Of a stretch of DNA of 10,785 nt, positions 1 to 6,207 are shown one piece after another. A model generated the notes under the pieces. The model was not told where the DNA came from. It saw nothing but the letters and a program-made list of their open reading frames with translations, and made no database searches. The DNA comes from Planctomycetota bacterium (GTDB taxonomy: Bacteria > Planctomycetota > B129-G9), in contig JAUXGI010000013.1 of NCBI GenBank assembly GCA_030622295.1, forward strand, positions 1 through 10,785. The letters are read 5' to 3'. The translations under genes were made by a program, and so were the position numbers. How positions within the stretch are numbered: position 1 is the first letter of the stretch; each line of letters begins with the position of its first letter.

Positions 1-609
1 AACCGGCACCTTCAGTTCTTTGCAGAACGTTATGCTCCTTTTGACATCGACGACCGAAACGTCCTGAGGCGTGGTGACAACTACAGCGCCGTCTATGCCC
101 GGCAGCAACTGACAGATGCTCAAGGGTTCGTCGCCCGTGCCGGGCGGGGAATCGACGACGAGGTAGTCAAGGTCACCCCACTCGACGTCTTTCAGGAACT
201 GTCGTATGGCGGAGAATTTCAACGGGCCGCGCCATATAACGGCATCGCGGTCGCTGCGAAGGAAGAAGCCGATGCTCATTACCTTGAAGTTTTCTCCCAT
301 GCTGACCGGCACAATGGTGCCGCCCTCGCTAAGGGGCTTTGCGTTTTGGAGTCCGAGCATCGTGGGTATGCTGGGCCCGTGGATGTCTATGTCCACCAGT
401 CCCACGCGGAAGCCGGAAAGCACAAGCCCCAGCGCGAGGTTCACCGCGACGGTGCTCTTGCCAACGCCGCCCTTGCCGCTGAGCACGAGCAATTTGTGCT
501 TCACGCGGGACATGCGCTCGCGCACCTGCTCTCTGGCCAGCGCTTCCTGCTCGGCCCGTGAAGCATCATCCGCACGACAATCGCCTGCCGCTCTGTTGCC
601 GTCTTGCAT
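1..609 (-). CDS. Mrp/NBP35 (ApbC)-type Fe-S carrier P-loop ATPase, 3' end cut by window edge
   Basis: The first 203 codons are visible and the frame is still open at the window edge, so the C-terminus is missing. The Mrp/NBP35 subfamily of deviant-Walker ATPases binds and transfers [4Fe-4S] clusters in the cytoplasm. Visible motifs are the P-loop SGKGGVGKST (residues 44-53), the switch-I-type segment DIDIHGPSIPTMLG (73-86) and DSPPGTGDEPL (153-163), all characteristic of Mrp. The family CxxC that holds the bridging cluster lies near the C-terminus and falls outside the window. The N-terminal extension (1-36) has a single Cys (C11), so it lacks the N-terminal four-Cys cluster site of eukaryotic Nbp35. 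The ATG start is preceded by an AAGGAAGG-type ribosome binding site. It is the last visible gene of the minus-strand run, 49 nt after the radical SAM gene. The family assignment is firm; the client protein is unknown. Confidence 0.93.
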   Translation of the reverse strand, partial: MQDGNRAAGDCRADDASRAEQEALAREQVRERMSRVKHKLLVLSGKGGVGKSTVAVNLALGLVLSGFRVGLVDIDIHGPSIPTMLGLQNAKPLSEGGTIVPVSMGENFKVMSIGFFLRSDRDAVIWRGPLKFSAIRQFLKDVEWGDLDYLVVDSPPGTGDEPLSICQLLPGIDGAVVVTTPQDVSVVDVKRSITFCKELKVPV

Positions 610-658
610 CACACCTTCCTTTCTGGTTGCTCTCTGTTGAACCGGTGGTGGTCGACTT

Positions 659-1621
659 TCACGTCTCTTTGACATTACGGTTATCAACAGTGGCGGAATA
701 GTAGGGGATTCTGTTCTGTCTGGTCTCGGCGATTCGGCCTTCCGAGAGCAGGGCCGCCACGTACTTGCCGGCTTCGTTGCGGTGTACGCCCAGGCCGGAG
801 GCGATGTCCTCAAGCGTACACGGCCGTCGCGCCAGCAGCGCCAGCACATCGTCTTTCTTTACGGCCTGGCTTGTTGAGAGTTCCTTGTGCTTGAAAGGAG
901 AAACTATCTTCGCCTTATCTCCAAATGAATCTCGTATTCTCAACATTATATCGTCCGGTACCCGCCAGGCGTAATCCTCCGCGGTCGGGCGCGCAACGGT
1001 ATTGAGATGTATCTCATCGGGATTGATACGCTCGATGTGTGACTTGATTTTCTCGATTTCCGCCTCGGCCGTGTTGACGCCCGCGAGCAGGAACACCTCC
1101 AGCCATATCCGACCGGAGTATTCCTCGCGGAACTTCGCCAGCCCGTCCACAACGTTATCCAGGAGTATCGAGGGATGCGGGCGATTGATGTAACTGAACA
1201 TCGCCTCGCTGCCCGCATCAAGGTCGGGTGCGACAATGTCCGCCTTCGACAGCGCGCGCCGAACGTCGGGGTCCGTCAGGAGTCCGCCGTTCGTCAAGAC
1301 GACCACCGGAATGTCCGTCAGTTTCTTTACTTCGTCTATTACACAGCCTATCTCGCTGTGCAGGGTCGGCTCGCCGGAGCCGGACATCGTAACATAGTCG
1401 GCGTCCACGCCCCTGTCCAGGGCATCCTTCACATCGGCAATTACCGCCTCAACGGGGAAATACGGGCACCGCTCTACGGTCTTGGTGGTCGTGGAACCCA
1501 ACTGGCAGTAAATGCAGTCGTAAGGGCAAATTTTGAACGGCACCAGGTCCACGCCCAGCGACCTGCCGAGGCGTCTGGATGGCACGGGACCGAAGGTATG
1601 TTTCCTGTCTGATTCCGGCAC
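659..1621 (-). CDS. Radical SAM protein (COG0731-like) with C-terminal HTH-like segment
   Basis: This 320-residue protein carries the radical SAM signature CPYDCIYC, with C32, C36 and C39 ligating the [4Fe-4S]-SAM cluster. The SAM-contacting segment GSGEPTLH follows at 81-88. The N-terminal GPVPSRRLGRSLGVD (11-25) is typical of COG0731 Fe-S oxidoreductases, which are distantly related to tRNA-wyosine (Taw1) enzymes. The last 70 residues or so, with the stretch LEDIASGLGVHRNEAGKYVAA, look like a winged-helix domain and are not part of the TIM-barrel core. The start is GTG, 3 nt after the FmdB-type stop codon and with a GAGG upstream, so translation is probably coupled. The substrate is unknown. 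Co-location with Fe-S scaffold and ATPase genes suggests a maturation or modification role, but that is inference. Confidence 0.9.
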   Translation of the reverse strand: MPESDRKHTFGPVPSRRLGRSLGVDLVPFKICPYDCIYCQLGSTTTKTVERCPYFPVEAVIADVKDALDRGVDADYVTMSGSGEPTLHSEIGCVIDEVKKLTDIPVVVLTNGGLLTDPDVRRALSKADIVAPDLDAGSEAMFSYINRPHPSILLDNVVDGLAKFREEYSGRIWLEVFLLAGVNTAEAEIEKIKSHIERINPDEIHLNTVARPTAEDYAWRVPDDIMLRIRDSFGDKAKIVSPFKHKELSTSQAVKKDDVLALLARRPCTLEDIASGLGVHRNEAGKYVAALLSEGRIAETRQNRIPYYSATVDNRNVKET

Positions 1622-1624
1622 GCC

Positions 1625-1861
1625 TCAATCCTCGCATGGCGGTCTGGAGCAGGGCTGGTCTGCGCCGCAGCATGGCGAGCCGAGTCCGCATCTCGTTGCC
1701 CCCGTCCCGCCGCTCTTTACCGAGACGGATGATACGGACATAATTTTCTCGATTCTCCTGGAGCCGCATTTCGGGCACTTCACGGGTTCGTCCTTTGCCT
1801 CTCTCACGAGACTCTCCGAAACCGCGCCGCAGTCTGCGCACTTGTATTCGTAAATAGGCAT
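1625..1861 (-). CDS. FmdB-family zinc-ribbon protein with Cys-rich tail
   Basis: This 78-residue protein begins MPIYEYKCADCG, the hallmark of the FmdB family of putative regulatory zinc ribbons. C8/C11 and C29/C32 form two CxxC knuckles that should bind one zinc. In place of the usual short polar tail, the last 21 residues carry five more cysteines (C58, C64, C65, C71, C76) in a Gly/Pro context, suggesting a second metal- or Fe-S-binding patch. FmdB was named from the formylmethanofuran dehydrogenase operon of a methylotroph, but the molecular role of the family is poorly defined. The ATG start has AAGGAT upstream at suitable spacing. It lies between the NifU-like gene (78-nt gap) and the radical SAM gene (3-nt gap). 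Family is confident; function is not. Confidence 0.88.
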   Translation of the reverse strand: MPIYEYKCADCGAVSESLVREAKDEPVKCPKCGSRRIEKIMSVSSVSVKSGGTGATRCGLGSPCCGADQPCSRPPCED

Positions 1862-1939
1862 GGCTTTAATCCTTGTCCAACAAAAGCGCCAACGGGAATC
1901 GTGCTTGCGGGACGGGCCCCTCGCAAAGTCGGGACGAAT

Positions 1940-2380
1940 TCAGGCCGTCACCTGCGTTTCCCCCTCATTGTCGTCATGGTGTTTGCCCGCGCTCTTCTCG
2001 ACCTCGCGGGTGATGTAGTTGACGATGGCATTGTATAGCGCGCCGGGCCCGAGATTGGAGCAATGCTTCTTCTCTTCCGGCAGGCCTCCGGCCGCCTCCT
2101 CCACCGTCTCCTCGCTGAACTCCGCGGCCCGGTCGATGTGCATGCCCTGTACCAATTCGGTAAAGATACTTGTCGTGGCTATCGCCGCCGGGCAGCCACG
2201 GCACTGGAACTTGACGTCCGAAACGTGCTCGTCTTTCACCTTTATCCACATCTTGACGAAGTCGCCGCACCCCGGATCACCGATGGCCCCCACACCGTCG
2301 GCATCCGCTATTTCACCTACGTTTCGAGGGTTCCTGAAATGATCCAGCAGGATATCCGAGTATCGTTTGTTGCCCGTCAT
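1940..2380 (-). CDS. NifU/IscU-type Fe-S cluster assembly scaffold
   Basis: This 146-residue protein matches the NifU N-terminal (IscU) fold in length and motifs. It starts with YSDILLDHFRNPRNVGEI, and the conserved scaffold cysteines are C38 in GDPGCGD (with D40), C63 in CRGCPA, and C107 in KKHCSNLG. C60 is an extra Cys often seen in anaerobe homologues. There is no NifU C-terminal Nfu domain and no central 2Fe-2S domain. The tail is short, charged and His/Asp-rich (KHHDDNEGE). Such proteins build [2Fe-2S]/[4Fe-4S] clusters on the three cysteines and pass them to carriers. No cysteine desulfurase gene is in the window, so sulfur must come from elsewhere. The ATG lies 6 nt after the stop of the upstream MinD-type ATPase with only a weak ribosome binding site, consistent with translational coupling. 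Confidence 0.93.
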   Translation of the reverse strand: MTGNKRYSDILLDHFRNPRNVGEIADADGVGAIGDPGCGDFVKMWIKVKDEHVSDVKFQCRGCPAAIATTSIFTELVQGMHIDRAAEFSEETVEEAAGGLPEEKKHCSNLGPGALYNAIVNYITREVEKSAGKHHDDNEGETQVTA

Positions 2381-2386
2381 GGCGTC

Positions 2387-3298
2387 TTATTCTTGTTCAA
2401 TGCCCAGCAGTCCGGCCACGCGACGCCAGATGTCACGCACCATATCCGCAACAGGCGCAGCATCATACTCGATAATGGTCTTTCCCGCCAGCATCGCTTT
2501 GGTAAAAGCGTTGTCGTATGGTATCTCGCCTGCAACCTCAACCTTGGAAGCGCTGCAGCATGACGTTATCTGGGAGGTGACGTCGGGGTTGATGTCGTGC
2601 TTGTTTATGACTACGCAGGCATCCAGGCCGAAGTGCTTGCACAGGTCAAGAACGCGGCCCAGGTCGTGAAAGCCCGACACCGTCGGCTCAGCCACTATCA
2701 GCGCCACGTCCACGCCCGCGAGGGAGGCGATGACGGGACAGCCCAGGCCCGGAGAGCCGTCAATCAAGACGAGTCCGTGTCCGTTCTTTTCCGCAATCTC
2801 GTCGGCGCGTGTCCGTACGGCGGTGACCAGTTTGCCGCTCATCTCGCCGCCGACTCCGAGTTCCGCGTGGACCATCGGCCCGAAGCGCGTCTCGGACTCG
2901 TACAGATCCCCGCAGACGGCGTCTTCGAGAACGATGGCGTCCGCGGGGCATATATCGTGGCAAACACCGCAGCCTTCGCAGACGAGCGCGTCGATTATCG
3001 GCGGAGCGCTGTCATCCGGCATGGAGATGGCGCGAAAGCGGCACATCTCAACGCATTTCCCGCAGGCAGTGCAGGTCTGGGGATTGAGGATGGCCTTGTA
3101 GCCCGCAAAGAACTTTTCCGTCTTGTGGGTCTTCGGCGCGAGCAGGAGGTGCAGGTTCGCCGCGTCCACGTCGCAGTCCGCCAGTACGGCGTTGTGCGCC
3201 AGCGCCGCGAAAGCGCCCAGGATACTTGTCTTGCCGGTGCCGCCCTTGCCGCTTATCACGGTCAGGCGTTTCGGGCTTCTTTTAATATTGTCTGCCAT
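2387..3298 (-). CDS. MinD-superfamily P-loop ATPase with inserted 2[4Fe-4S] ferredoxin domain (copy A)
   Basis: This 303-residue protein has a deviant Walker A motif, SGKGGTGKTS (16-25), and DCDVDAANLH (41-50). A bacterial ferredoxin insertion follows, with two CxxCxxCxxxC sets (C76/79/82/86 and C107/110/113/117), each binding a [4Fe-4S] cluster. The ATPase fold resumes with LIDGSPGLGCPV. This architecture is the 'MinD superfamily ATPase containing an inserted ferredoxin domain' found as a tandem pair in ORP-type clusters and other anaerobe loci. Its start overlaps the end of copy B by 37 nt in a different frame, indicating coupled translation. An AAGGA lies rather far upstream of the ATG. 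It differs from copy B in its extended N-terminus and in GSPG versus APPG at the switch region. The inferred role is ATP-dependent metal or Fe-S cluster handling with copy B. Confidence 0.93.
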   Translation of the reverse strand: MADNIKRSPKRLTVISGKGGTGKTSILGAFAALAHNAVLADCDVDAANLHLLLAPKTHKTEKFFAGYKAILNPQTCTACGKCVEMCRFRAISMPDDSAPPIIDALVCEGCGVCHDICPADAIVLEDAVCGDLYESETRFGPMVHAELGVGGEMSGKLVTAVRTRADEIAEKNGHGLVLIDGSPGLGCPVIASLAGVDVALIVAEPTVSGFHDLGRVLDLCKHFGLDACVVINKHDINPDVTSQITSCCSASKVEVAGEIPYDNAFTKAMLAGKTIIEYDAAPVADMVRDIWRRVAGLLGIEQE

Positions 3299-4119
3299 AG
3301 ATCGCTGAATAGTTCCTTGTATTTCGGCAGCGCGTCCACGAGCAATTCGCCGCGCGAATATGCCTCGGCTGCCTTGCGGTCAAAGGGAATCTGTCCGAGC
3401 AGCGTCACGCCTCTTTCCTCGCAGAAACGTACCGCCCGGTCGTCGCCGATGTCGGAGCGGTTGACAACCACGCCGTGTTTCACACCCATCTGGCGGGTCA
3501 TGTCCGCCGCTGCTTCGAGGTCGTGTATTCCGAATGGTGTGGGTTCGGTAACCAGCACGCAGTAGTCGGTGTTTCGCACCGCCTCCACTGTCGGGCATCC
3601 GGTGCCCGGCGGTGCGTCGATTATCACATGACTATCGTTTCCTCGCGCGGCCTCTTTCACGTCGTTAATCAGCGGCGGGCCTTTAACCTCGCCGATGTTC
3701 AGGCGGCCGTGAATAAACTCGATATCGCGGAAGGGTCCGCGCTCTATGACTCCGACGGCCCGGGGCACTTCCGTAATCGCCTTTTCAGGGCAGGCGAGAA
3801 AACACGCTCCACAACCGTGGCACAGTTCGGGATAGACCAGCGGCTGCTTGCCGAGAATGACTATCGCGTTGAAGCGGCAGGCCTTCCTGCACTCACCGCA
3901 GCCTGTACACAGATTCGTGTCCACGCGCGGAAATAGAACGTTTGCTTCCCTGCTTTCGCCCCATTTGACATCAAGGAAGAGATGATCGTTGGGTTCTTCG
4001 ACGTCGCAGTCGAGCAGCGTCACCGCCCCGGCGACCGCCGCAAGGTTCACGGCCAGTGTGGTCTTGCCGGTGCCGCCCTTGCCGGACGCAATCGAAATTA
4101 CAAGTGAATTGTTATTCAC
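3262..4119 (-). CDS. MinD-superfamily P-loop ATPase with inserted 2[4Fe-4S] ferredoxin domain (copy B)
   Basis: This 285-residue protein is a paralogue of the neighbouring copy A with the same layout. It has Walker A SGKGGTGKTT (12-21), DCDVEEPNDHLFL (38-50), a ferredoxin insertion with C71/74/77/81 and C100/103/106/110, then IIDAPPGTGCP and VTEPTPFGIHDL. The start is GTG; an upstream ATG in another frame runs only a few codons to a stop, so it is not an alternative. The last 37 nt overlap the copy A gene. Pairs of this type flank NifX-like ORP genes in Desulfovibrio and are thought to act together, probably as a heterodimer. That role is inferred from the family and order, not shown here. 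It follows the MTHFR-C-type gene after a 59-nt gap. Confidence 0.93.
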   Translation of the reverse strand: MNNNSLVISIASGKGGTGKTTLAVNLAAVAGAVTLLDCDVEEPNDHLFLDVKWGESREANVLFPRVDTNLCTGCGECRKACRFNAIVILGKQPLVYPELCHGCGACFLACPEKAITEVPRAVGVIERGPFRDIEFIHGRLNIGEVKGPPLINDVKEAARGNDSHVIIDAPPGTGCPTVEAVRNTDYCVLVTEPTPFGIHDLEAAADMTRQMGVKHGVVVNRSDIGDDRAVRFCEERGVTLLGQIPFDRKAAEAYSRGELLVDALPKYKELFSDLWQTILKEARNA

Positions 4120-4178
4120 GCCTGTTCATCCTGTATCTTTAGTTAACATGTCGGGAAATACTGAGCCAAAACGACACC

Positions 4179-4850
4179 TCATGTCGGCGGGGCAATACGG
4201 AGAGACCTGGGTTTGGCCGCCTTGCTGTAGTCCCTGGGCGGACGTATCCGCCTGAACTCGTCCAGCCGCCCGAGGGCACGGAGGCGGTGGTATATCAGTT
4301 CCCAGGCACAATCCCTGTTCCTGTCCACTTCACACTTGCCGTCTTTGGCGCCGCCGCACGGCCCGTTCACGAGGCTCTTGGCGCAGAGTGTCATGGGGCA
4401 GATACCGCCGGTTTCGTTGAGCATGCAGCTGCCGCACTCACTGCATTCTTCATAGAAGAAGGCATCGGGCTCGAGGGTGTCCATGTGGCCGATTGTATCG
4501 AGCGCGGTATAAACGGGCATGATCATGCCCTTGAGTTCGGTGAATGTGCGAATGACCTGCACGGCGCCTCCACAGCCCAGCACGACCACGGCGTCGCTGT
4601 CTCTCAGCGTGTCCATGCACGGTCCGAGGGTCTCGGCGACGTAGTGGATGTAGCAGGTGCGCTGGGGAACGACCTGCGCGGTTATCTCTTTGCCGTTTTC
4701 TCCCAGCACGCCGGCGTACCCGGCCACTTCGACCTCTCCCCCGGTCTTGCACACAGTGGCGCACCCACCGCAACCGACCAGGAATATCCTCCTGTGCGGT
4801 TCCAGGTACTTCAAGACTTCATCCAGCGGTTTCGGTTGTGTCGCTATCAT
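4179..4850 (-). CDS. Stand-alone methylenetetrahydrofolate reductase C-terminal-domain (MetV-like) protein
   Basis: This 223-residue protein is counted from the ATG at 4850, which has GAGAGG six bases upstream. A GTG at 4901 would add 17 poorly conserved residues and cannot be excluded. It matches the MTHFR C-terminal family by GCGGCATVC (26-34), VLGCGGAVQ, ECSECGSC (135-142), GGICPMTLCAKSLVNGPCGG (148-167) and DGKCEVD. It has 14 cysteines in all. In acetogens a protein of this family (MetV) partners MetF and binds Fe-S clusters to pass electrons toward methylenetetrahydrofolate reduction. No metF or other folate enzyme is visible here, and the neighbours are metal-cofactor genes. It may therefore serve a distant MetF or have been recruited as an Fe-S or zinc partner of this operon. 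The family call is firm and the role open. Confidence 0.87.
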   Translation of the reverse strand: MIATQPKPLDEVLKYLEPHRRIFLVGCGGCATVCKTGGEVEVAGYAGVLGENGKEITAQVVPQRTCYIHYVAETLGPCMDTLRDSDAVVVLGCGGAVQVIRTFTELKGMIMPVYTALDTIGHMDTLEPDAFFYEECSECGSCMLNETGGICPMTLCAKSLVNGPCGGAKDGKCEVDRNRDCAWELIYHRLRALGRLDEFRRIRPPRDYSKAAKPRSLRIAPPT

Positions 4851-4922
4851 TTTCGGCCTCTCATCAGATGTCCGGCTGCCGAGGCCCCTCCGATTCGGCA
4901 CTTGATGGCCCCTTGATGCAAA

Positions 4923-5285
4923 CTAAACCCAGCCGCCTTCTACATCGGCCGAATCAGCCGCTTTCAGTTTGCCGGCCTTGTATGCGTCAATGGCTTCCTG
5001 GACAGTACCGGATTCCACGGTAAATACCTTTATTTTTGCCATTTTCAAGGCATTAAAGGCATTCGGGCCTACATGCCCCGTGATGAGCGCTTCGCAGCCG
5101 GCGTCGGCCACGCTCTGAGTGGCCTGCGGGCCGGCACCGTGAGCGGCCTGCACGTTCTGCACGTTATCCATGGCCTCGAAGGAATCCTTCTCGTCATCGT
5201 AAATCATGAAGAACTTCGCCCTGCCGAAGCGCGGGTCTATCTCGGAGTCGGACATATTGCCGGTTGATGTGATTGCTATTTTCAT
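4923..5285 (-). CDS. NifX/NifB-type dinitrogenase FeMo-cofactor-binding-domain protein (ORP-like)
   Basis: This 120-residue protein is read from the ATG at 5285, which has a strong GGAGG seven nt upstream; eight further codons upstream lack a ribosome binding site. It shows the Nitro_FeMo-Co domain pattern: MKIAITSTG, then DPRFGRAKFF (17-26), GAGPQATQSVADAG (50-63), TGHVGPNAFNALK (69-81) and a helix AIDAYKAGKL. Members include NifX, NafY, the NifB C-terminal domain and the Desulfovibrio orange protein (ORP), which carries a Mo-Cu-S cluster. The single Cys (C64) and the His in GHVG are candidate contacts. Nitrogenase structural genes are absent. The pairing with two MinD-ferredoxin ATPases favours an ORP-like role over nitrogen fixation. 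A large hairpin sits just upstream of the ribosome binding site. Confidence 0.9.
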   Translation of the reverse strand: MKIAITSTGNMSDSEIDPRFGRAKFFMIYDDEKDSFEAMDNVQNVQAAHGAGPQATQSVADAGCEALITGHVGPNAFNALKMAKIKVFTVESGTVQEAIDAYKAGKLKAADSADVEGGWV

Positions 5286-5301
5286 GGTGTTCCTCCGGTG
5301 A

Positions 5302-5340
5302 AATACCACCCAAAGGGGCCCGGCCCCTTCGGGTGGTATT
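5302..5340 (-). other. Near-perfect 39-nt palindrome (hairpin) before the NifX-like gene
   Basis: AATACCACCC (5302-5311) pairs fully with GGGTGGTATT (5331-5340). After one A/C mismatch, AAGGGGCC (5313-5320) pairs with GGCCCCTT (5322-5329). The hairpin lies between the stop of the Gly-rich gene and the Shine-Dalgarno of the NifX-like gene. No U-run follows on either strand, so it is not a classical intrinsic terminator. An mRNA processing or stability element, an attenuator, or a dispersed palindromic repeat are all possible. Confidence 0.8.
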
Positions 5341-5347
5341 CGAGCCT

Positions 5348-5692
5348 CTACTCTTGTTCCTTGGACAGTTCGTCCATACGTTGTTTAATCCCGTCCAGCT
5401 GCTGCTGGAAGAAATCGGCCTGTTGTTTCAGCATCTCGACTTCTTCCTTCGGATCGGGGTTGTAAACGGGGGCAGCCCCGGGCGTGGGGTATGCGGCACC
5501 CCAGCCGAAGCCTCCGCCGAAGCCTCCGCCCCAGCCACGGCCCCCGCCGAAGCCCCTGCCCCAGCCGCGGCCAAAGCCACGGCCCGGCATCGGATTCATA
5601 TAACCGGGCACGCCGTAGCCGGCACAGTAACCCGCCGCGCGACCTGTCATCGGGCCCATGCCCGCCGGGCCTGTTCTATCGCCTCCTGGCAT
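5348..5692 (-). CDS. DUF5320-type Gly-rich protein with C-terminal coiled coil (copy a)
   Basis: This 114-residue protein is counted from the ATG at 5692, which has AGGAGG eight bases upstream; the in-frame GTG at 5701 overlaps that site and is rejected. The conserved head is MPGGDRTGPAGMGPMTGRAA, then GYCAGYG with its single Cys C23. A low-complexity Gly/Trp/Phe/Arg region (about 37-67) follows. A charged helix (about 80-114, heptad-like EEVEMLKQQADFFQQQLDG) probably forms a coiled coil. This is the DUF5320 pattern, commonly found beside NifX/NifB-type and MinD-ferredoxin genes in anaerobes. Function is unknown. The aromatic/Arg/Gly region suggests a flexible binding or self-associating segment. 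It is a close paralogue of copy b immediately upstream, including its ribosome binding site. Confidence 0.85.
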   Translation of the reverse strand: MPGGDRTGPAGMGPMTGRAAGYCAGYGVPGYMNPMPGRGFGRGWGRGFGGGRGWGGGFGGGFGWGAAYPTPGAAPVYNPDPKEEVEMLKQQADFFQQQLDGIKQRMDELSKEQE

Positions 5693-5738
5693 AGTAATCA
5701 CCTCCTTGTCGGGAAAATCTGACAGCCTGAGTTCGCGT

Positions 5739-5756
5739 TACCGGTAAATACCGGTA
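5739..5756. repeat. Double palindrome TACCGGTA-AA-TACCGGTA
   Basis: Two copies of the 8-bp palindrome TACCGGTA are separated by AA, making the whole 18 bp almost self-complementary. It sits in the 129-nt gap between the two DUF5320-type genes, about 45 nt upstream of the copy a start. As RNA it forms a 7-bp stem with an AAAU- or AUUU-type loop. It could be a regulator site or a short processing hairpin. No promoter is evident beside it. Confidence 0.55.
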
Positions 5757-5821
5757 CAACGCTCTACCGTTTTCTGCGTTTCCTCGAAGTTGCACCCTCC
5801 GGTAACAACGTTTGATCCGGT

Positions 5822-6127
5822 TTACCATGCGTATGGGGGTCTCGATCCCCACGCGCCATAGGAGCCAACCGGAACCCTGCCTGCACCAAAGCCCCAGCCG
5901 AAGCCTCTGCCCCAGCCACGGCCACGGCCAAAGCCTCTGCCTCTGCCCCAGCCGCGACCCCGGCCACGGCCCCAGCCGAAGCCACGACCCCAGCCGCGAC
6001 CCATGCCCCAGCCACCGCCTGGTACCGGGTTCATGTAGCCGGGCATTCCGTAACCTGCGCAATAGCCTGCAGCGCGTCCTGTCATTGGACCATAACCCAT
6101 CGGTCCTGTTCCATCGCCGAGTGGCAT
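5822..6127 (-). CDS. DUF5320-type Gly/Arg/Trp-rich protein lacking the coiled coil (copy b)
   Basis: This 101-residue protein starts at the ATG at 6127 with AAGGAGG upstream. The head MPLGDGTGPMGYGPMTGRAA-GYCAGYG-PGYMNP is nearly identical to copy a. From residue 37 to about 84 it becomes an almost pure repeat of Gly with Arg, Trp and Phe (GRGWGRGFGWG units). It ends GAWGSRPPYAW without the charged helix of copy a. The DNA of this stretch is correspondingly repetitive, with CCCCAGCC-type units in the plus sense. The tandem copies with matching ribosome binding sites (AAGGAGGTGA-N2-ACTATGCC) point to duplication followed by loss or gain of the coiled coil. Function is unknown. The composition resembles RGG-like nucleic-acid-binding or phase-separating segments, but that is only an analogy. 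Confidence 0.83.
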   Translation of the reverse strand: MPLGDGTGPMGYGPMTGRAAGYCAGYGMPGYMNPVPGGGWGMGRGWGRGFGWGRGRGRGWGRGRGFGRGRGWGRGFGWGFGAGRVPVGSYGAWGSRPPYAW

Positions 6128-6187
6128 AGTGCTCACCTCCTTTCAAGCGAAAGACAATAACAAAAGAACTTACCGAGGATGCCTTTC

Positions 6188-6207
6188 ACCGGGGGCTATC
6201 CCCTGGT
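6188..6207 (-). other. Short hairpin with the stop codon of the Gly-rich zinc-ribbon gene in its loop
   Basis: On the minus strand, ACCAGGGG and CCCCCGGT pair (one A/C mismatch) around the loop ATAG, which contains the TAG stop. The stem therefore encodes the final Thr-Arg-Gly codons. No U-tract follows. It may mark an mRNA processing or pausing point between this gene and DUF5320 copy b. Confidence 0.4.

Noticed and set aside
1904..1928. Weak hairpin (TTGCG/CGCAA) between the NifU-like and FmdB-type genes as a terminator
   Set aside because: The stem is short with a bulge and no U-tract follows on the minus strand.
2597..3565. Plus-strand open frame of 322 codons opposite the two MinD-ferredoxin genes
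   Set aside because: It spans two well-supported minus-strand genes, has no recognisable domain, and its openness reflects the GC-rich codon use of the opposite strand.
4287..4916. Plus-strand open frame of 209 codons opposite the MTHFR-C-type gene
   Set aside because: The antisense frame matches the minus-strand Cys motifs; its own translation has no family features or ribosome binding site.
4923..5285. Nitrogen-fixation gene cluster
   Set aside because: NifX-like and NifU-like proteins occur here, but no nifH, nifD, nifK, nifE, nifN or full nifB is visible; ORP-type context fits better.
5880..6010. Repeated CCCCAGCC-type units suggesting a CRISPR or satellite array
   Set aside because: Units are short, degenerate and in frame with the Gly-Arg-Gly-Trp coding repeat; there are no spacers.
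5676..6146. Minus-strand frame of 156 codons overlapping DUF5320 copy b
   Set aside because: This is a frame-shifted reading of the Gly-rich repeat; copy b has the AGGAGG site and the conserved head.
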